From: Bradyrhizobiaceae bacterium
GTDB lineage: Bacteria; Pseudomonadota; Alphaproteobacteria; Rhizobiales; Xanthobacteraceae
NCBI GenBank assembly: GCA_003105195.1
Contig: PQAH01000149.1
Span: 1 to 54,256, forward strand
Reading direction: 5' to 3'
DNA: 54,256 nucleotides
Positions 1-9,903 of this stretch are shown here, piece after piece. The notes under the pieces are model-generated. The model was given only the letters and a program-made list of their open reading frames with translations. It was not told the DNA's origin and made no database searches. Every line of letters starts with the position of its first letter. Positions within the stretch are counted from its first letter, which is position 1. A program made the translations under genes and the position numbers.

Positions 1-33
1 AATGTGTTTCTGACACAGTAAGGGTAACCCGCC

Positions 34-717
34 TTACGCATCGATGCCGAACCGCTCGCGGAACATGCGGCGGCCGGCGGGCGTGATCGTCACGGCGCGC
101 GTGTCGCGGCGGCGCGCGAGGTAGCCCTTCTCGAAGAAGCGGGCCGTCAGCGCGGCGCCGAGCGCGCCCGCGAGATGCGGGCGCCGCTCGCTCCAGTCGA
201 GGCAGGGGCGCGCGAAGCCGCGGCGCTGCCGCGCCGCCTGCGCGAGATCGACGCCGATCTCGGCGAGCAGCGCCGCGCCGGCGGACGTGACGCGATAGTC
301 GCGCGGTCCGGGCGCGAGATGGCCGCGGCCGAGCAGCCCGCTCAGCAGATCGACACCGACCTCCCCGGCCAGGTGGTCGTAGCAGGTGCGGGCGTGCCTG
401 AGCTCCGCGTCGCCCGGCGCGTGCGGGCGGTGGCGCCTGGGCCCGTGGGCGGCGAGCGCCATGACGCCTTCGAGCGCCGCCGCGACCAGCGGATCCGCGA
501 GGCGGTAGTAGCGGTGGCGGCCCTGGACCTCCACGGCGAGCAGATGGCCCGCGACCAGCTTGGCGAGATGGCCGCTGGTGGTCGGCGCCGAGACGCCGGC
601 CACGAAGGCGAGCTCCTTCGCGGTCTGGGCGCGGCCGTCCATCAGCGCGGCCAGGATGTTGGCGCGCGCCGGATCGCCCATGAGGGCGGCCACCTCGGCG
701 AAATAGGGCGCGGTCAT
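34..717 (-). CDS. ArsR-family transcriptional repressor
   Basis: A 227-residue winged helix-turn-helix regulator. The N-terminal part (about residues 1-75) has the ArsR pattern: the opening helix with LMGDPARANILAAL, the recognition region around GVSAPTTSGHLAKL and the wing EVQGRHRYYRL. The remaining 150 residues include the CYDHLAGE segment often found in longer ArsR proteins. There is no CxC metal-binding motif on the recognition helix, so a metal sensor is not supported. It is divergent from an EamA exporter, and the intervening DNA holds a perfect inverted repeat (757-784), which suggests autoregulation and control of the exporter. The effector cannot be told from sequence. Confidence 0.88.
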   Translation of the reverse strand: MTAPYFAEVAALMGDPARANILAALMDGRAQTAKELAFVAGVSAPTTSGHLAKLVAGHLLAVEVQGRHRYYRLADPLVAAALEGVMALAAHGPRRHRPHAPGDAELRHARTCYDHLAGEVGVDLLSGLLGRGHLAPGPRDYRVTSAGAALLAEIGVDLAQAARQRRGFARPCLDWSERRPHLAGALGAALTARFFEKGYLARRRDTRAVTITPAGRRMFRERFGIDA

Positions 718-756
718 GCGCGGACGCTAGCGCGCGCGCGCGCCGCGGGCAATTCG

Positions 757-784
757 CGACATTTCGTCAGCGGCCGAAATGTCG
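757..784. promoter_or_regulatory. Probable ArsR operator (perfect inverted repeat)
   Basis: CGACATTTCG at 757-766 and its exact reverse complement CGAAATGTCG at 775-784 are separated by 8 nt. The site lies 40 bp upstream of the ArsR start and 110 bp upstream of the exporter start, where a shared operator is expected. The arms are AT-richer than the flanks. Confidence 0.6.
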
Positions 785-893
785 TCTCACCGGCCGGAGC
801 GGCGGGGCGACGAGACTTCGGCCGCCGCCGAACCGATCGGCCGCGACGCGGGCGCGGGCGGCCGGCATGGTGCGGCATCCGCAGCGAGGCCTC

Positions 894-1799
894 ATGTCCG
901 ATTCCAAGAACGCCGCTCCCGTCGACTATCTGCTGCTCCTCGTGCTCGCGACCGCGTGGGGCGCGGCCTACACGTTCATCAAGATCGGCGTGGAGACGAT
1001 CCCGCCCGTCACCCTGATCGCCGGCCGCACCGTGCTGGCGGCCGCCCTGCTCTACCCGCTGATGCGCCTGATCGGCGTCCGCTTTCCCGGCGACGCGCGC
1101 AGCTGGCGTCAGTTCCTGCTGCAGGCCTGCATGAACAGCGTGATCCCCTTCACGCTGATCGCCTGGGCGGAGCAGACGGTCGATGCCGGTCTCGCCGTGA
1201 TCCTCAATACCACGACGCCGATCTTCACGTTCCTGATCACCCTCGCGGTCACGCGCCACGAGCCCGCGGGCGCGCGCAAGCTCATCGGCGTCGTCGTGGG
1301 GCTCGCGGGCGTCGCGTTGATCATCGGCGTCGGCGCGCTCGGCGGCCTCGGCCGCGCGCTGATCGCGCAGCTCGCGATCGTGTCCGCGTCGGTGTGCTAT
1401 GCGGGCGCCGTGATCTTCGGACGCAACTTCGCGCAGATGCATCCGATGGTGCCGGCGACCGGATCGCTCGTCTGCGGCGCCGCGATCCTGGTTCCGGCGA
1501 GCCTCGTGCTCGACCAGCCCTGGACGCTGGTCCCCTCGCTCCGCTCGCTCGCGGCGCTGGCGAGCCTCGCGGCCGTCTCCACGGCGCTCGCCTTCGTGAT
1601 CTATTTCCGGCTGGTGCGCACGCTGGGCTCGATCGGCACCACCGCGCAGTCCTACCTGCGGGCGCCGATCGGTGTCGCGATCGGCATCTTGTTCCTCGGC
1701 GAGGCGCTCTCGCCGACCGCCTGGATCGGCTTCGTCTGCGTCGTGGTCGGGGTCGCGGCGATGACCCTGCCGGCGCGCCGGGCTTACGCGAAGGCGTGA
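894..1799 (+). CDS. EamA/DMT-family transporter
   Basis: A 301-residue inner-membrane protein with about ten hydrophobic helices arranged as two EamA repeats. Family hallmarks seen are the N-terminal WGAAYTFIKIGVETIPP motif, the NSVIPFTLIAWAEQ segment closing the first repeat and the second-repeat YLRAPIGVAIGILFLGE segment. I chose the ATG at 894 (MSDSKN) over an in-frame ATG at 867 because the nine extra residues look like upstream non-coding sequence. Members export or import small metabolites; the substrate here is unknown. It is divergent from the ArsR gene, which probably represses it. Confidence 0.87.
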   Translation: MSDSKNAAPVDYLLLLVLATAWGAAYTFIKIGVETIPPVTLIAGRTVLAAALLYPLMRLIGVRFPGDARSWRQFLLQACMNSVIPFTLIAWAEQTVDAGLAVILNTTTPIFTFLITLAVTRHEPAGARKLIGVVVGLAGVALIIGVGALGGLGRALIAQLAIVSASVCYAGAVIFGRNFAQMHPMVPATGSLVCGAAILVPASLVLDQPWTLVPSLRSLAALASLAAVSTALAFVIYFRLVRTLGSIGTTAQSYLRAPIGVAIGILFLGEALSPTAWIGFVCVVVGVAAMTLPARRAYAKA

Positions 1800-1990
1800 C
1801 CGGGCGCGAAGGCCGCTTCGGCGCGCGCGTGCTTGGCATGCCACCTGGGACCGGGGCCGCGCATGTAGTGGCGCTCGGGCCGGTAGCCGCCGGCGAGGTC
1901 GCGCCGCAGGCCGGCGATCAGCTGGACGATGGCTTCGCGCAGGCGGGGCGCCGCCTGCTGTTGGTTCCGGGTGAGGGCCTGGGTCGACAT
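1784..1990 (-). CDS. Small hypothetical protein (68 aa)
   Basis: A short reading frame convergent with the EamA gene and overlapping its last 16 bases. From the ATG at 1990 it encodes MSTQALTRNQQQAAPRLREA followed by a basic, aromatic-containing tail. The N-terminal half could form an amphipathic helix, and there is no membrane segment or known motif. An earlier in-frame ATG at 2020 adds ten residues. I do not recognise the family. If it is not a gene, 1800-2162 is non-coding with no other feature I can see. Confidence 0.4.
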   Translation of the reverse strand: MSTQALTRNQQQAAPRLREAIVQLIAGLRRDLAGGYRPERHYMRGPGPRWHAKHARAEAAFAPGHAFA

Positions 1991-2162
1991 CGCGGTCTCC
2001 GCCTGCAGCCACGGGGGCATCCCGATCTGGCCGCATCACAATGGGCGGAGCGCCCTCGCCCCTCCGTGATCGCCGTCACAGGAAGGACGATTGGGACGCG
2101 CGGATTCCGACAGGCGGGGACGAGGTCGCCCGCGAGGCGCCCTCCCGGGGCGCCGCGGGCCC

Positions 2163-2900
2163 TCACAGGCTCACGCTGGCGCCGTCCTCGGCGACCAGGA
2201 AGCCGGCGGCCTTCGCCTCCTCGACATGGGCGAGCATGCCGGCATTCATGTGCGTGACCATGACGCGGCGCGCCGCGAGCCGGCGGGACTTCAGGATCTC
2301 CCAGCTCATGTGGCCGGTCAGCGCGCGCGCGTAGTCGTAGCATTCCATGATGAACAGGTCCGCGCCCTCGGCGATCGGCAGCAGCGCATCGGTCCATTCG
2401 GTGTCGCCCGAATAGGCGAGAACCTTCTCGCCGTCGGACAGGCGCACCGCCGTCGACGGCGTTCCCGAATAGTGCACCACCTCGGCCGTCGTCACCGTGA
2501 ACCCGAGGACCTCGGTGGGCGAAGCCAGCGGGATCTCCACCACCTCGAGCGGGAAGCGCCATCTGGTCGACCAGGAGCGCGGAAACATCGCCTCCATCAG
2601 CCCCTCGAAGCGGGCGCGCGTGCCGGGCGGGCCCGCGACCGTGAGGGGCTCCCGGCGCTGGCTCGCATGCTGGGCGTCGAGGAGCAGGAATGGCAGGCCG
2701 CCGAAATGGTCGCCGTGCAGGTGCGAGAGGATCACGCCCTCGAGCCGGTTCGGATCGACCCCGCGCACCCGCATCGCGACGAGCGAGGAGGCGCCGCAGT
2801 CGAGCAGCACCCGGCGGGCGCCGCTCTCGATGAGGAAGCAGGCATTGAACCGCCCGCCCGAACCGAACGCGTCGCCGCAGCCGAGAATCGTGAGCCGCAT
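2163..2900 (-). CDS. MBL-fold (RNase Z-like) metallo-hydrolase
   Basis: A 245-residue metallo-beta-lactamase-fold hydrolase. The metal-binding motif HLHGDHFGG is at residues 60-68, preceded by LLDCGAS, with YSGDTEW (second metal site) and VTHMNAGM downstream. The start MRLTILGCGDAFGSGGR is the typical first strand of RNase Z/ElaC-like and phosphodiesterase-type members. At 245 residues it is shorter than true RNase Z and lacks a clear exosite arm, so a general phosphodiesterase or hydrolase is likelier than a tRNA-processing enzyme. It begins one base after the stop of the upstream GST gene, so the two are probably co-transcribed. Confidence 0.85.
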   Translation of the reverse strand: MRLTILGCGDAFGSGGRFNACFLIESGARRVLLDCGASSLVAMRVRGVDPNRLEGVILSHLHGDHFGGLPFLLLDAQHASQRREPLTVAGPPGTRARFEGLMEAMFPRSWSTRWRFPLEVVEIPLASPTEVLGFTVTTAEVVHYSGTPSTAVRLSDGEKVLAYSGDTEWTDALLPIAEGADLFIMECYDYARALTGHMSWEILKSRRLAARRVMVTHMNAGMLAHVEEAKAAGFLVAEDGASVSL

Positions 2901-2901
2901 G

Positions 2902-3510
2902 TCACGCCCCCGCGCTCGGCCGTGCCGCGACCTGGGCGTGCCAGCGGCGAAGGTGGACGAGCTCCTCGGGCACCGCGAGGCGCGCCGGCTTCATGAAATC
3001 GATTGCGACCAGTCCCGTGATGTCGGCGATGGTGTAGTGCGCGCCGCAGACGAACAGGCTGTCCCGCAGCGCGCGGTCGAGAAAGGCGAGGAACTCGATG
3101 ACCCGCGGCTTGTTCGCCTCGCCCCATTCCGGCACCTGCGCCTCGAGCTCCTTCATGGCCGGATGCAGGTGGCGGAAGACGGCCGCGACCGTGGCGAGCA
3201 GATTATGCTCGAGACGGCGGTTCCACATCTCGACCAGCGCCTCCTCCTTGGCGCCGCGGCCGAACAAGGGAGGCTCGGGCCGCAGCCCCTCGAAGTAGTG
3301 GCAGATGGCGACCGACTCGCTGATCACCGTGCCGTCGTCGAGCTCCAGCACCGGCACGCGCTGAAGCGGGTTGAGGGCCGTGAACTCGGGGGTCTTGTGC
3401 TGGAGGGTCGTGATGTCGACCTGCTCGGTCGGGACCTCCAGGCCCTTCTCGGCGAGGAAGATGCGGACCCTGCGCGGATTGGGCGCGCGGCCGCTGTCGA
3501 ACAGTCTCAT
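2902..3510 (-). CDS. Glutathione S-transferase family protein
   Basis: A 202-residue GST. The N-terminal thioredoxin-like domain (about 1-80) has MRLFDSGRAPNPRRVRIFL, the cis-proline segment QRVPVLELDDG and the glutathione-contacting ESVAICHYFE. The C-terminal helical domain follows. The serine or tyrosine active site is not clear: residues 6-9 are SGRA, as in several bacterial classes. An earlier ATG at 3540 would add ten residues but breaks the usual GST start. It is the first gene of a two-gene unit with the MBL hydrolase, which suits detoxification of a thioester or electrophile; that role is inference. Confidence 0.85.
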   Translation of the reverse strand: MRLFDSGRAPNPRRVRIFLAEKGLEVPTEQVDITTLQHKTPEFTALNPLQRVPVLELDDGTVISESVAICHYFEGLRPEPPLFGRGAKEEALVEMWNRRLEHNLLATVAAVFRHLHPAMKELEAQVPEWGEANKPRVIEFLAFLDRALRDSLFVCGAHYTIADITGLVAIDFMKPARLAVPEELVHLRRWHAQVAARPSAGA

Positions 3511-3663
3511 GCGTCTCCCCGCGGGCTTCCCTCGGCGCACTCGACCATGCCCCGCGCGGGCCGGTCAAGCAGGCCGGGGCAAGGCGTTAACCACGAATTT
3601 CAGGCCGCCGTTAAGGTTTATGGGGGAGAAATTGCCGGTTCTTTCAAGTCGGGCGCCTCTTCC

Positions 3664-5217
<1,554 letters not shown>

Positions 5218-5313
5218 GGCAGCGCCGCCATGTCGCAGCCGGCCTGCCGCAACGCCCGAATATTGTCTTGCGCCCCCGCGCCCCTATGTTATCGGCGAGA
5301 ACCGGGATGACCT

Positions 5314-5511
5314 ATGCCGATCGCCTCGCCGTGCACCAAGGTCTGCGCCATGGATCCGGCGACCGGGCTCTGCCTCGGCTGCGGCCGCACGCTGGCGGAG
5401 ATCGCCGGCTGGGGCGCCATGAGCGAGGCCGAGCGGCTCCGCGTCATGGCCGCGCTGCCCGGCCGACGCGCCGGGCACCGGCAGCCCGCCGCGGCGCCTG
5501 AGGAGGGCTGA
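5314..5511 (+). CDS. DUF1289 family protein
   Basis: A 65-residue protein with four conserved cysteines in the pattern CTKVCAMDPATGLCLGCGRT, the DUF1289 signature thought to bind a metal or Fe-S centre, followed by the WGAMSEAER segment of the family. Its stop is one base before the start of the aspartic protease gene, so the two are co-transcribed. This pairing suggests a common envelope or redox task, but the function of DUF1289 is not established. Confidence 0.85.
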   Translation: MPIASPCTKVCAMDPATGLCLGCGRTLAEIAGWGAMSEAERLRVMAALPGRRAGHRQPAAAPEEG

Positions 5512-5512
5512 G

Positions 5513-6214
5513 GTGCGCAACCGCCTGATGTGGTTCCTGCTGATCCTGCTCGGCGGGGCGCTGCTGCTGCTGGTGCTGCGCCACGACCAGGGCACGGTGG
5601 CGGGCCTGCCGTCGGACGATTTCGCCGACCTCGTGATCCGCGCCGCGCTGATCGTGTTCGTCGGCGCCTCGGTCGTGATGCTGTTCCGCGAGCGCATCGT
5701 CGAGGCGCTGCAGGCCGCGGTGTTCTGGATCGTCATCGCGATGCTGCTGGCGGTCGGCTACACCTATCGCCACGACCTGCGCGACATCGGCGAGCGCGTG
5801 CTGGCGGAGCTCCTGCCCGGCCGCGCCGCGAGCCGCGGCAGCGCGGTCGAGATCGCGCGCGCCCGCAGCGGCGAGTTCCAGGTCGCCACGAAGGTGAACG
5901 ACGCGCGCGTGCCCATGGTGCTCGACACCGGCGCGAGCTCCGTGGTGTTGACCCAGGAGGCCGCACAGGCGGCGGGCCTGCCGCTCGAGGTGCTCGCCTA
6001 CGACGTGCCGGTCGACACCGCCAACGGGCGCACGCGGGCGGCCTCCGTCACGTTGGACCGGCTGACGATCGGCGGCATCACGGAGCGCGCCGTGCCGGCG
6101 CTGGTGGCGCGCCCCGGCCAGCTCCGCACCAACCTGCTCGGCATGAGCTTCCTCAACCGCCTGCAGGGCTGGGAAGTGCGCGGCGACAAGCTGATGCTGC
6201 GCGGCGCGCCCTGA
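5513..6214 (+). CDS. TIGR02281-type retropepsin-like aspartic protease
   Basis: A 233-residue membrane protein. Three N-terminal hydrophobic segments (about 5-22, 40-58 and 66-82) are followed by a periplasmic retropepsin-like (clan AA) domain with the catalytic motif VLDTGASSVVLT (Asp138) and a C-terminal LLGMSFLNRL strand. This fits the TIGR02281 family. The start is GTG at 5513, preceded by GAGGAGG at good spacing. It follows the DUF1289 gene in one transcription unit. Substrates are unknown. Confidence 0.87.
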   Translation: MRNRLMWFLLILLGGALLLLVLRHDQGTVAGLPSDDFADLVIRAALIVFVGASVVMLFRERIVEALQAAVFWIVIAMLLAVGYTYRHDLRDIGERVLAELLPGRAASRGSAVEIARARSGEFQVATKVNDARVPMVLDTGASSVVLTQEAAQAAGLPLEVLAYDVPVDTANGRTRAASVTLDRLTIGGITERAVPALVARPGQLRTNLLGMSFLNRLQGWEVRGDKLMLRGAP

Positions 6215-6230
6215 CCGCGCGTCCTCCCCC

Positions 6231-7064
6231 CTACCAGACGAGGCTCGCCAGGAAGCGCAGCGCCACGGCCAGCAGGAACACGCCGAAGGCGATCTCGAGC
6301 CGGCGCTTCGGCAGCCAGTGGGCGAGCCGCACGCCGTAGCCCGCCATGTAGCTCGACACCGGCGCCATCAGGGCGAAGCCGATCAGCGAGACGAAGCCGA
6401 TCGAGAGCGGCGGCAGCGCGGCCAGGTGCGGGAGGCCGGCGAGCGCGTAACCGAGCGTGCCCGCGATCGTGATCGGCACCCCGAGCCCGGCGGAGGTCGC
6501 GACCGCATGGTGGATCGGCTTGCCGTGCAGCGTCAGGATCATGTTGGAGATCGAGCCGCCGCTCACCCCCATGAGCGAGGAGGCGAGCCCGATCACGAAG
6601 CCGTAGAGGCTCATGAGGGCCCGGCCCGGCAGGTCCGCGGCGATGCGCCAGCTTTCGCGGCCGAACAGCAGCTTCACGGCGATGACGGTGACGATCACCA
6701 CGAAGGCGATCTTGAACACCGCCGCGGGCGCGAACGTCGCGATGGTCGCGCCGAGGGCGACGCCGATCACGGCCGGCACCGCCCATTGCCGCACCACGCC
6801 GGCGATCACGGCGCCCTTGGCGCGATGCGCCCGATAGGCCCGGATGGTGGTCGGCACGATGATCGCGAGCGAGGTGCCGATGCAGAGCTGCATGCGCAGC
6901 TCCCCGGGCACGCCGACGACGCGGAACACCTCGTAGAGCACCGGCACCGTGACGGCGCCGCCGCCGATGCCGAACAGGCCGGCCAGCACGCCGGTCACGA
7001 CCCCGCCGGCCAGGATCGCGCCCGCGAGCACGGCGAGCTCGCCGAGAGGGACATCGAGCCACAT
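6231..7064 (-). CDS. TauE/SafE-family membrane protein (sulfite/anion exporter)
   Basis: A 277-residue membrane protein with about eight helices in two TauE/SafE repeats. Both repeats carry the glycine-rich motif: GLFGIGGGAVTVPVL near residue 30 and SSLMGVSGGSISN in the second half. The family exports sulfite, sulfonates or other small anions, or acts in sulfur metabolism; the substrate is not defined here. The ATG at 7064 lies 2 nt after the dusA stop, so the gene is translated from the dusA transcript. The longer in-frame extension upstream is antisense shadow of dusA. Confidence 0.87.
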   Translation of the reverse strand: MWLDVPLGELAVLAGAILAGGVVTGVLAGLFGIGGGAVTVPVLYEVFRVVGVPGELRMQLCIGTSLAIIVPTTIRAYRAHRAKGAVIAGVVRQWAVPAVIGVALGATIATFAPAAVFKIAFVVIVTVIAVKLLFGRESWRIAADLPGRALMSLYGFVIGLASSLMGVSGGSISNMILTLHGKPIHHAVATSAGLGVPITIAGTLGYALAGLPHLAALPPLSIGFVSLIGFALMAPVSSYMAGYGVRLAHWLPKRRLEIAFGVFLLAVALRFLASLVW

Positions 7065-7066
7065 GG

Positions 7067-8053
7067 TCAGGCTGCGGCGATCTCGGCCGGCACGCCCGTC
7101 TCGGGCACCAGGTCGAGGGCGCGGCGCAGGTCGTCGAGCCCGGCGCCCGGCTTGACGCATTGCGTCGCGAGATGGCGGCGGAAGGCACGCGCGCCGGGCA
7201 CCGCATGGAACAGGCCGTGGAGATGGCGCGTAACCGCGTGCAGGCGCGTGCCGCGCGCGAGCGCGCGGGCGATGTAGGGGAACAGCGCCTCGGCCGCCGC
7301 CTTGGGCGAGGCGACCGGCGCCGGCGCACCGAAGATCAGCGGATCGACCGCGATCAGGCGCCAGGGCTCCTGATAGGCGGCGCGGCCCATCATCACGCCG
7401 TCGACATGGGCGAGATGCGCCCGCGCCTCCTCCGCGCTCGCGACGCCGCCGTTGAGCACGACCGGGAGGTCCGGAAAGGCGCGCTTGAGACGGTAGACGC
7501 GGTCGTAGTCGAGCGGCGGCACCTCGCGGTTCTCCTTCGGCGAGAGCCCCTTGAGCCAGGCCTTGCGCGCATGCACGATCAGCGCGTCGGTGCCCGCCGC
7601 GACGACCGCGCGGGTGAGTGCGTCGAGCGCTTGCTCGGGATCCTGGTCGTCGACGCCGATGCGGCACTTGACGGTCACGGGCACCGCGACCGCCGCCTTC
7701 ATGGCGGCGACGCAGTCGCCGACCAGCGCGGGCTCGGCCATCAGGCAGGCGCCGAAGCGCCCGCCCTGCACGCGATCGGAGGGGCAACCGACGTTGAGGT
7801 TGATCTCGTCATAGCCGAGATCGGCGCCGATGCGCGCCGCCGCAGCGAGGGCGGCCGGCTCGCTGCCGCCGAGCTGGAGCGCCACCGGATGCTCGGCCGG
7901 ATCGAAGCCGAGGAGCCGCGCCCGGTCGCCGTGGATCACGGCGCCCGTGGTGACCATCTCGGTATAGAGCCGCGCCCGCCGCGTCATGAGACGGTGGAAG
8001 AACCGGCAATGCCGGTCCGTCCAGTCCATCATGGGGGCGACCGAGAACTTCAC
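7067..8053 (-). CDS. dusA: tRNA-dihydrouridine synthase A (DusA type)
   Basis: A 328-residue FMN-dependent TIM-barrel enzyme that reduces U20/U20a in the tRNA D-loop. Diagnostic segments are the start VAPMMDWTDRHCRFFHRL, the catalytic-cysteine motif NLNVGCPSDRVQGGRFG, and VILNGG-type FMN-binding strand VVLNGGVAS with GVMMGRAAYQEPW near the phosphate site. HARKAWLKGLSPKENRE is characteristic of the DusA subfamily. I chose the GTG at 8053 (protein starting KFSVAPMMDW after the initiator) because GAGGAA lies just upstream; a longer frame from 8173 adds 40 non-conserved residues. TauE/SafE follows in the same operon. Confidence 0.92.
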   Translation of the reverse strand: MKFSVAPMMDWTDRHCRFFHRLMTRRARLYTEMVTTGAVIHGDRARLLGFDPAEHPVALQLGGSEPAALAAAARIGADLGYDEINLNVGCPSDRVQGGRFGACLMAEPALVGDCVAAMKAAVAVPVTVKCRIGVDDQDPEQALDALTRAVVAAGTDALIVHARKAWLKGLSPKENREVPPLDYDRVYRLKRAFPDLPVVLNGGVASAEEARAHLAHVDGVMMGRAAYQEPWRLIAVDPLIFGAPAPVASPKAAAEALFPYIARALARGTRLHAVTRHLHGLFHAVPGARAFRRHLATQCVKPGAGLDDLRRALDLVPETGVPAEIAAA

Positions 8054-8232
8054 GGCTTCCTCAAAGGGCAACAGGTTAGGATAACTTTCCGGGCCCGAAT
8101 AGCAGGATCCGGCCAGCCGCGGCAAGGCCGGCCGCGGTGCACGGGAGTCCGCGCATCCTCGCTCGCTGTGCACTATGATGACCGCCTGCGGCTGAGGAGA
8201 GGATCGTGACCGGCTTCCGGGGAGGAACCGAA

Positions 8233-9696
8233 ATGAACGTGATGTCCAGGATCGCGGCCGCGCCCCGAGCCCCCGAGAAGCTTTTCATCGGCGGACAATG
8301 GGTGGAGCCGATCTCGAAGCAGAGACTGGAAGTCGTCTCGCCGGTCACCGAGGAAACGCTGCTGAGCTATCCCGAAGCCGGCAGGCCGGACATCGATCGC
8401 GCCGTGGCCGAGGCGCGCGATGCGTTCGACAACGGACCGTGGCCGCACTTCACGCCGGCCGAGCGCGCGCGCCACCTGCGCAGGGTGGCGGAGCTGCTGT
8501 CGGAGCGGCTCGACGAGATCGCCAATGCCTGGACGCTCCAGGTCGGGGCGCCGATCGGTCTCACGAAGAAGCTCGTCGGCCAGAACCCGACGCTGTTCAA
8601 GTATTACGCCGACCTGATCGAGACCTATCCGTTCGTCGACGACCGCAAGCGCGACGACGGCGGCAAGGTGAAGGTCGTCAAGGAGCCGGTGGGCGTCTGC
8701 GCCGCGATCACGCCGTGGAACGCGCCGCTGGTGCTGCTCAGCTACAAGGTGGCGGCGGGCCTCGCGGCCGGCTGCACCATGGTGTCGAAGCCGTCGCCGG
8801 AGACGCCGCTCGAAGCCTATCTCCTGGCCGAGTGCATCGAGAAGGCGGGCCTGCCGGCCGGCGTGTTCAACCTCGTGCCCGCGGGCCGCGAGGGGGGCGA
8901 CTACCTCGTGCGCCACAAGGACATCGACAAGGTCGCGTTCACGGGCTCGACCGCCGCCGGCAAGCACATCGCGGCGGTCTGCGCCGAGCGCCTCGCCCGC
9001 GTCAGCCTCGAGCTCGGCGGCAAGTCGGCTGCGATGCTGCTCGAGGATGCGGATTTCGCCGCCGCGCTGCCGAGCCTCATGGTCTACACCATGCCGATCA
9101 CCGGTCAGGTCTGCTTCTCGCTGACCCGCATCCTGGTGCCGGAGCGGCGCAAGCAGGAATTCCTCGACATCTACCTGGGCGCCGTCTCGAAGATCAAGGT
9201 CGGCGATCCGTTCAGCCCCGAGACGCAGATGGGGCCGCTGACCATGGCGCGGCAGCTTTCGCGCGTGCAGGGTTACATCGCCGCCGGCCGGGCCGAGGGT
9301 GCGCAGGTCGCCTGCGGCGGCGGCCGGCCCAAGGGGCTGGACAAGGGCTATTACATCGAGCCCACCGTCTTCACCGGCGTCCATCCCTACATGAAGATCG
9401 CGCAAGAGGAGATTTTCGGCCCGGTCGTGTCGGTCATCACCTACAGCGACGAGGACGACGCGATCCGCAAGGCCAACAACTCCACCTATGGCCTCGCCGG
9501 CTCGGTCTATACCTCCCGGCCCGAGCGCGGCTACGAGATGGCGCGGCGCCTGCGCGCCGGCACCGTGACGGTCAACGGCATGATCGTCGATCCCAAGCAG
9601 CCGTTCGGCGGCTTCAAGCAATCGGGGATCGGCCGCGAAGGCGGACCCGAGGGGCTCGACAATTACCTGGAGACGAAGACGATCCACTTCGCCTGA
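8233..9696 (+). CDS. Aldehyde dehydrogenase family protein (1)
   Basis: A 487-residue NAD(P)-dependent aldehyde dehydrogenase. It has the cofactor-binding TPWNAPLVLLSYKVAAGLA segment, the general base Glu260 in LELGGKSA, the nucleophile Cys294 in TGQVCFS and the C-terminal EEIFGPVVSVI and PFGGFKQSGIGREGG segments. The ATG at 8233 has GGGGAGGA upstream; an in-frame GTG at 8206 is less likely. It opens the block leading into the first LIV transporter, and a hairpin 18 bp downstream may end its transcript. The aldehyde is probably an intermediate of the neighbouring catabolic genes, by context only. Confidence 0.9.
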   Translation: MNVMSRIAAAPRAPEKLFIGGQWVEPISKQRLEVVSPVTEETLLSYPEAGRPDIDRAVAEARDAFDNGPWPHFTPAERARHLRRVAELLSERLDEIANAWTLQVGAPIGLTKKLVGQNPTLFKYYADLIETYPFVDDRKRDDGGKVKVVKEPVGVCAAITPWNAPLVLLSYKVAAGLAAGCTMVSKPSPETPLEAYLLAECIEKAGLPAGVFNLVPAGREGGDYLVRHKDIDKVAFTGSTAAGKHIAAVCAERLARVSLELGGKSAAMLLEDADFAAALPSLMVYTMPITGQVCFSLTRILVPERRKQEFLDIYLGAVSKIKVGDPFSPETQMGPLTMARQLSRVQGYIAAGRAEGAQVACGGGRPKGLDKGYYIEPTVFTGVHPYMKIAQEEIFGPVVSVITYSDEDDAIRKANNSTYGLAGSVYTSRPERGYEMARRLRAGTVTVNGMIVDPKQPFGGFKQSGIGREGGPEGLDNYLETKTIHFA

Positions 9697-9713
9697 TGCG
9701 CACCGTCCCCCGC

Positions 9714-9733
9714 AGGGACGTCCACGTCCCTTT
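9714..9733 (+). terminator. Short hairpin followed by T run
   Basis: AGGGACGT (9714-9721) and ACGTCCCT (9724-9731) form a perfect 8-bp stem with a 2-nt spacer, so the hairpin loop must be opened by fraying of the inner pairs; TT follows. It sits just after the aldehyde dehydrogenase stop. It is a weak Rho-independent terminator candidate. Confidence 0.4.
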
Positions 9734-9769
9734 GGGCGGATAGCGAACGCCGCGGGGCGTCATCCGCCC
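9734..9769. repeat. Two-tier inverted repeat downstream of aldehyde dehydrogenase
   Basis: GGGCGGAT (9734-9741) pairs with ATCCGCCC (9762-9769), and inside it ACGCC (9747-9751) pairs with GGCGT (9756-9760). Together with the adjacent 9714-9733 hairpin it makes a structured 55-nt region between the aldehyde dehydrogenase and the LIV operon, probably a terminator or intergenic palindrome. Confidence 0.45.
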
Positions 9770-9903
9770 ACGGCACCAGCGCGCGGACGTCTTGACGATG
9801 TTCGCCGGCCGCGCTGGACCATGATCCGTGCCAGCGGCTAGAGTCTCGCGTCATGCGCCGCGGATGCGAAGGCCTCGCGCCGTTGCCAGAGGGAGGGAGA
9901 ACA

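Noticed and set aside
3-17. TGTGT-TTCTG-ACACA inverted repeat at the left edge
   Set aside because: A 5-bp stem is too short to call a terminator for the ArsR gene, and the context beyond the edge is not visible.
3587-3614. CtrA box upstream of the histidine kinase
   Set aside because: TTAA occurs at 3587 and 3611 but neither has a second TTAA at 7-nt spacing, so only half-sites are seen.
2497-3663. Upstream extension of the histidine kinase frame by 389 codons
   Set aside because: The extension is antisense to the GST and MBL genes, shows no domain, and a sound kinase start is at 3664.
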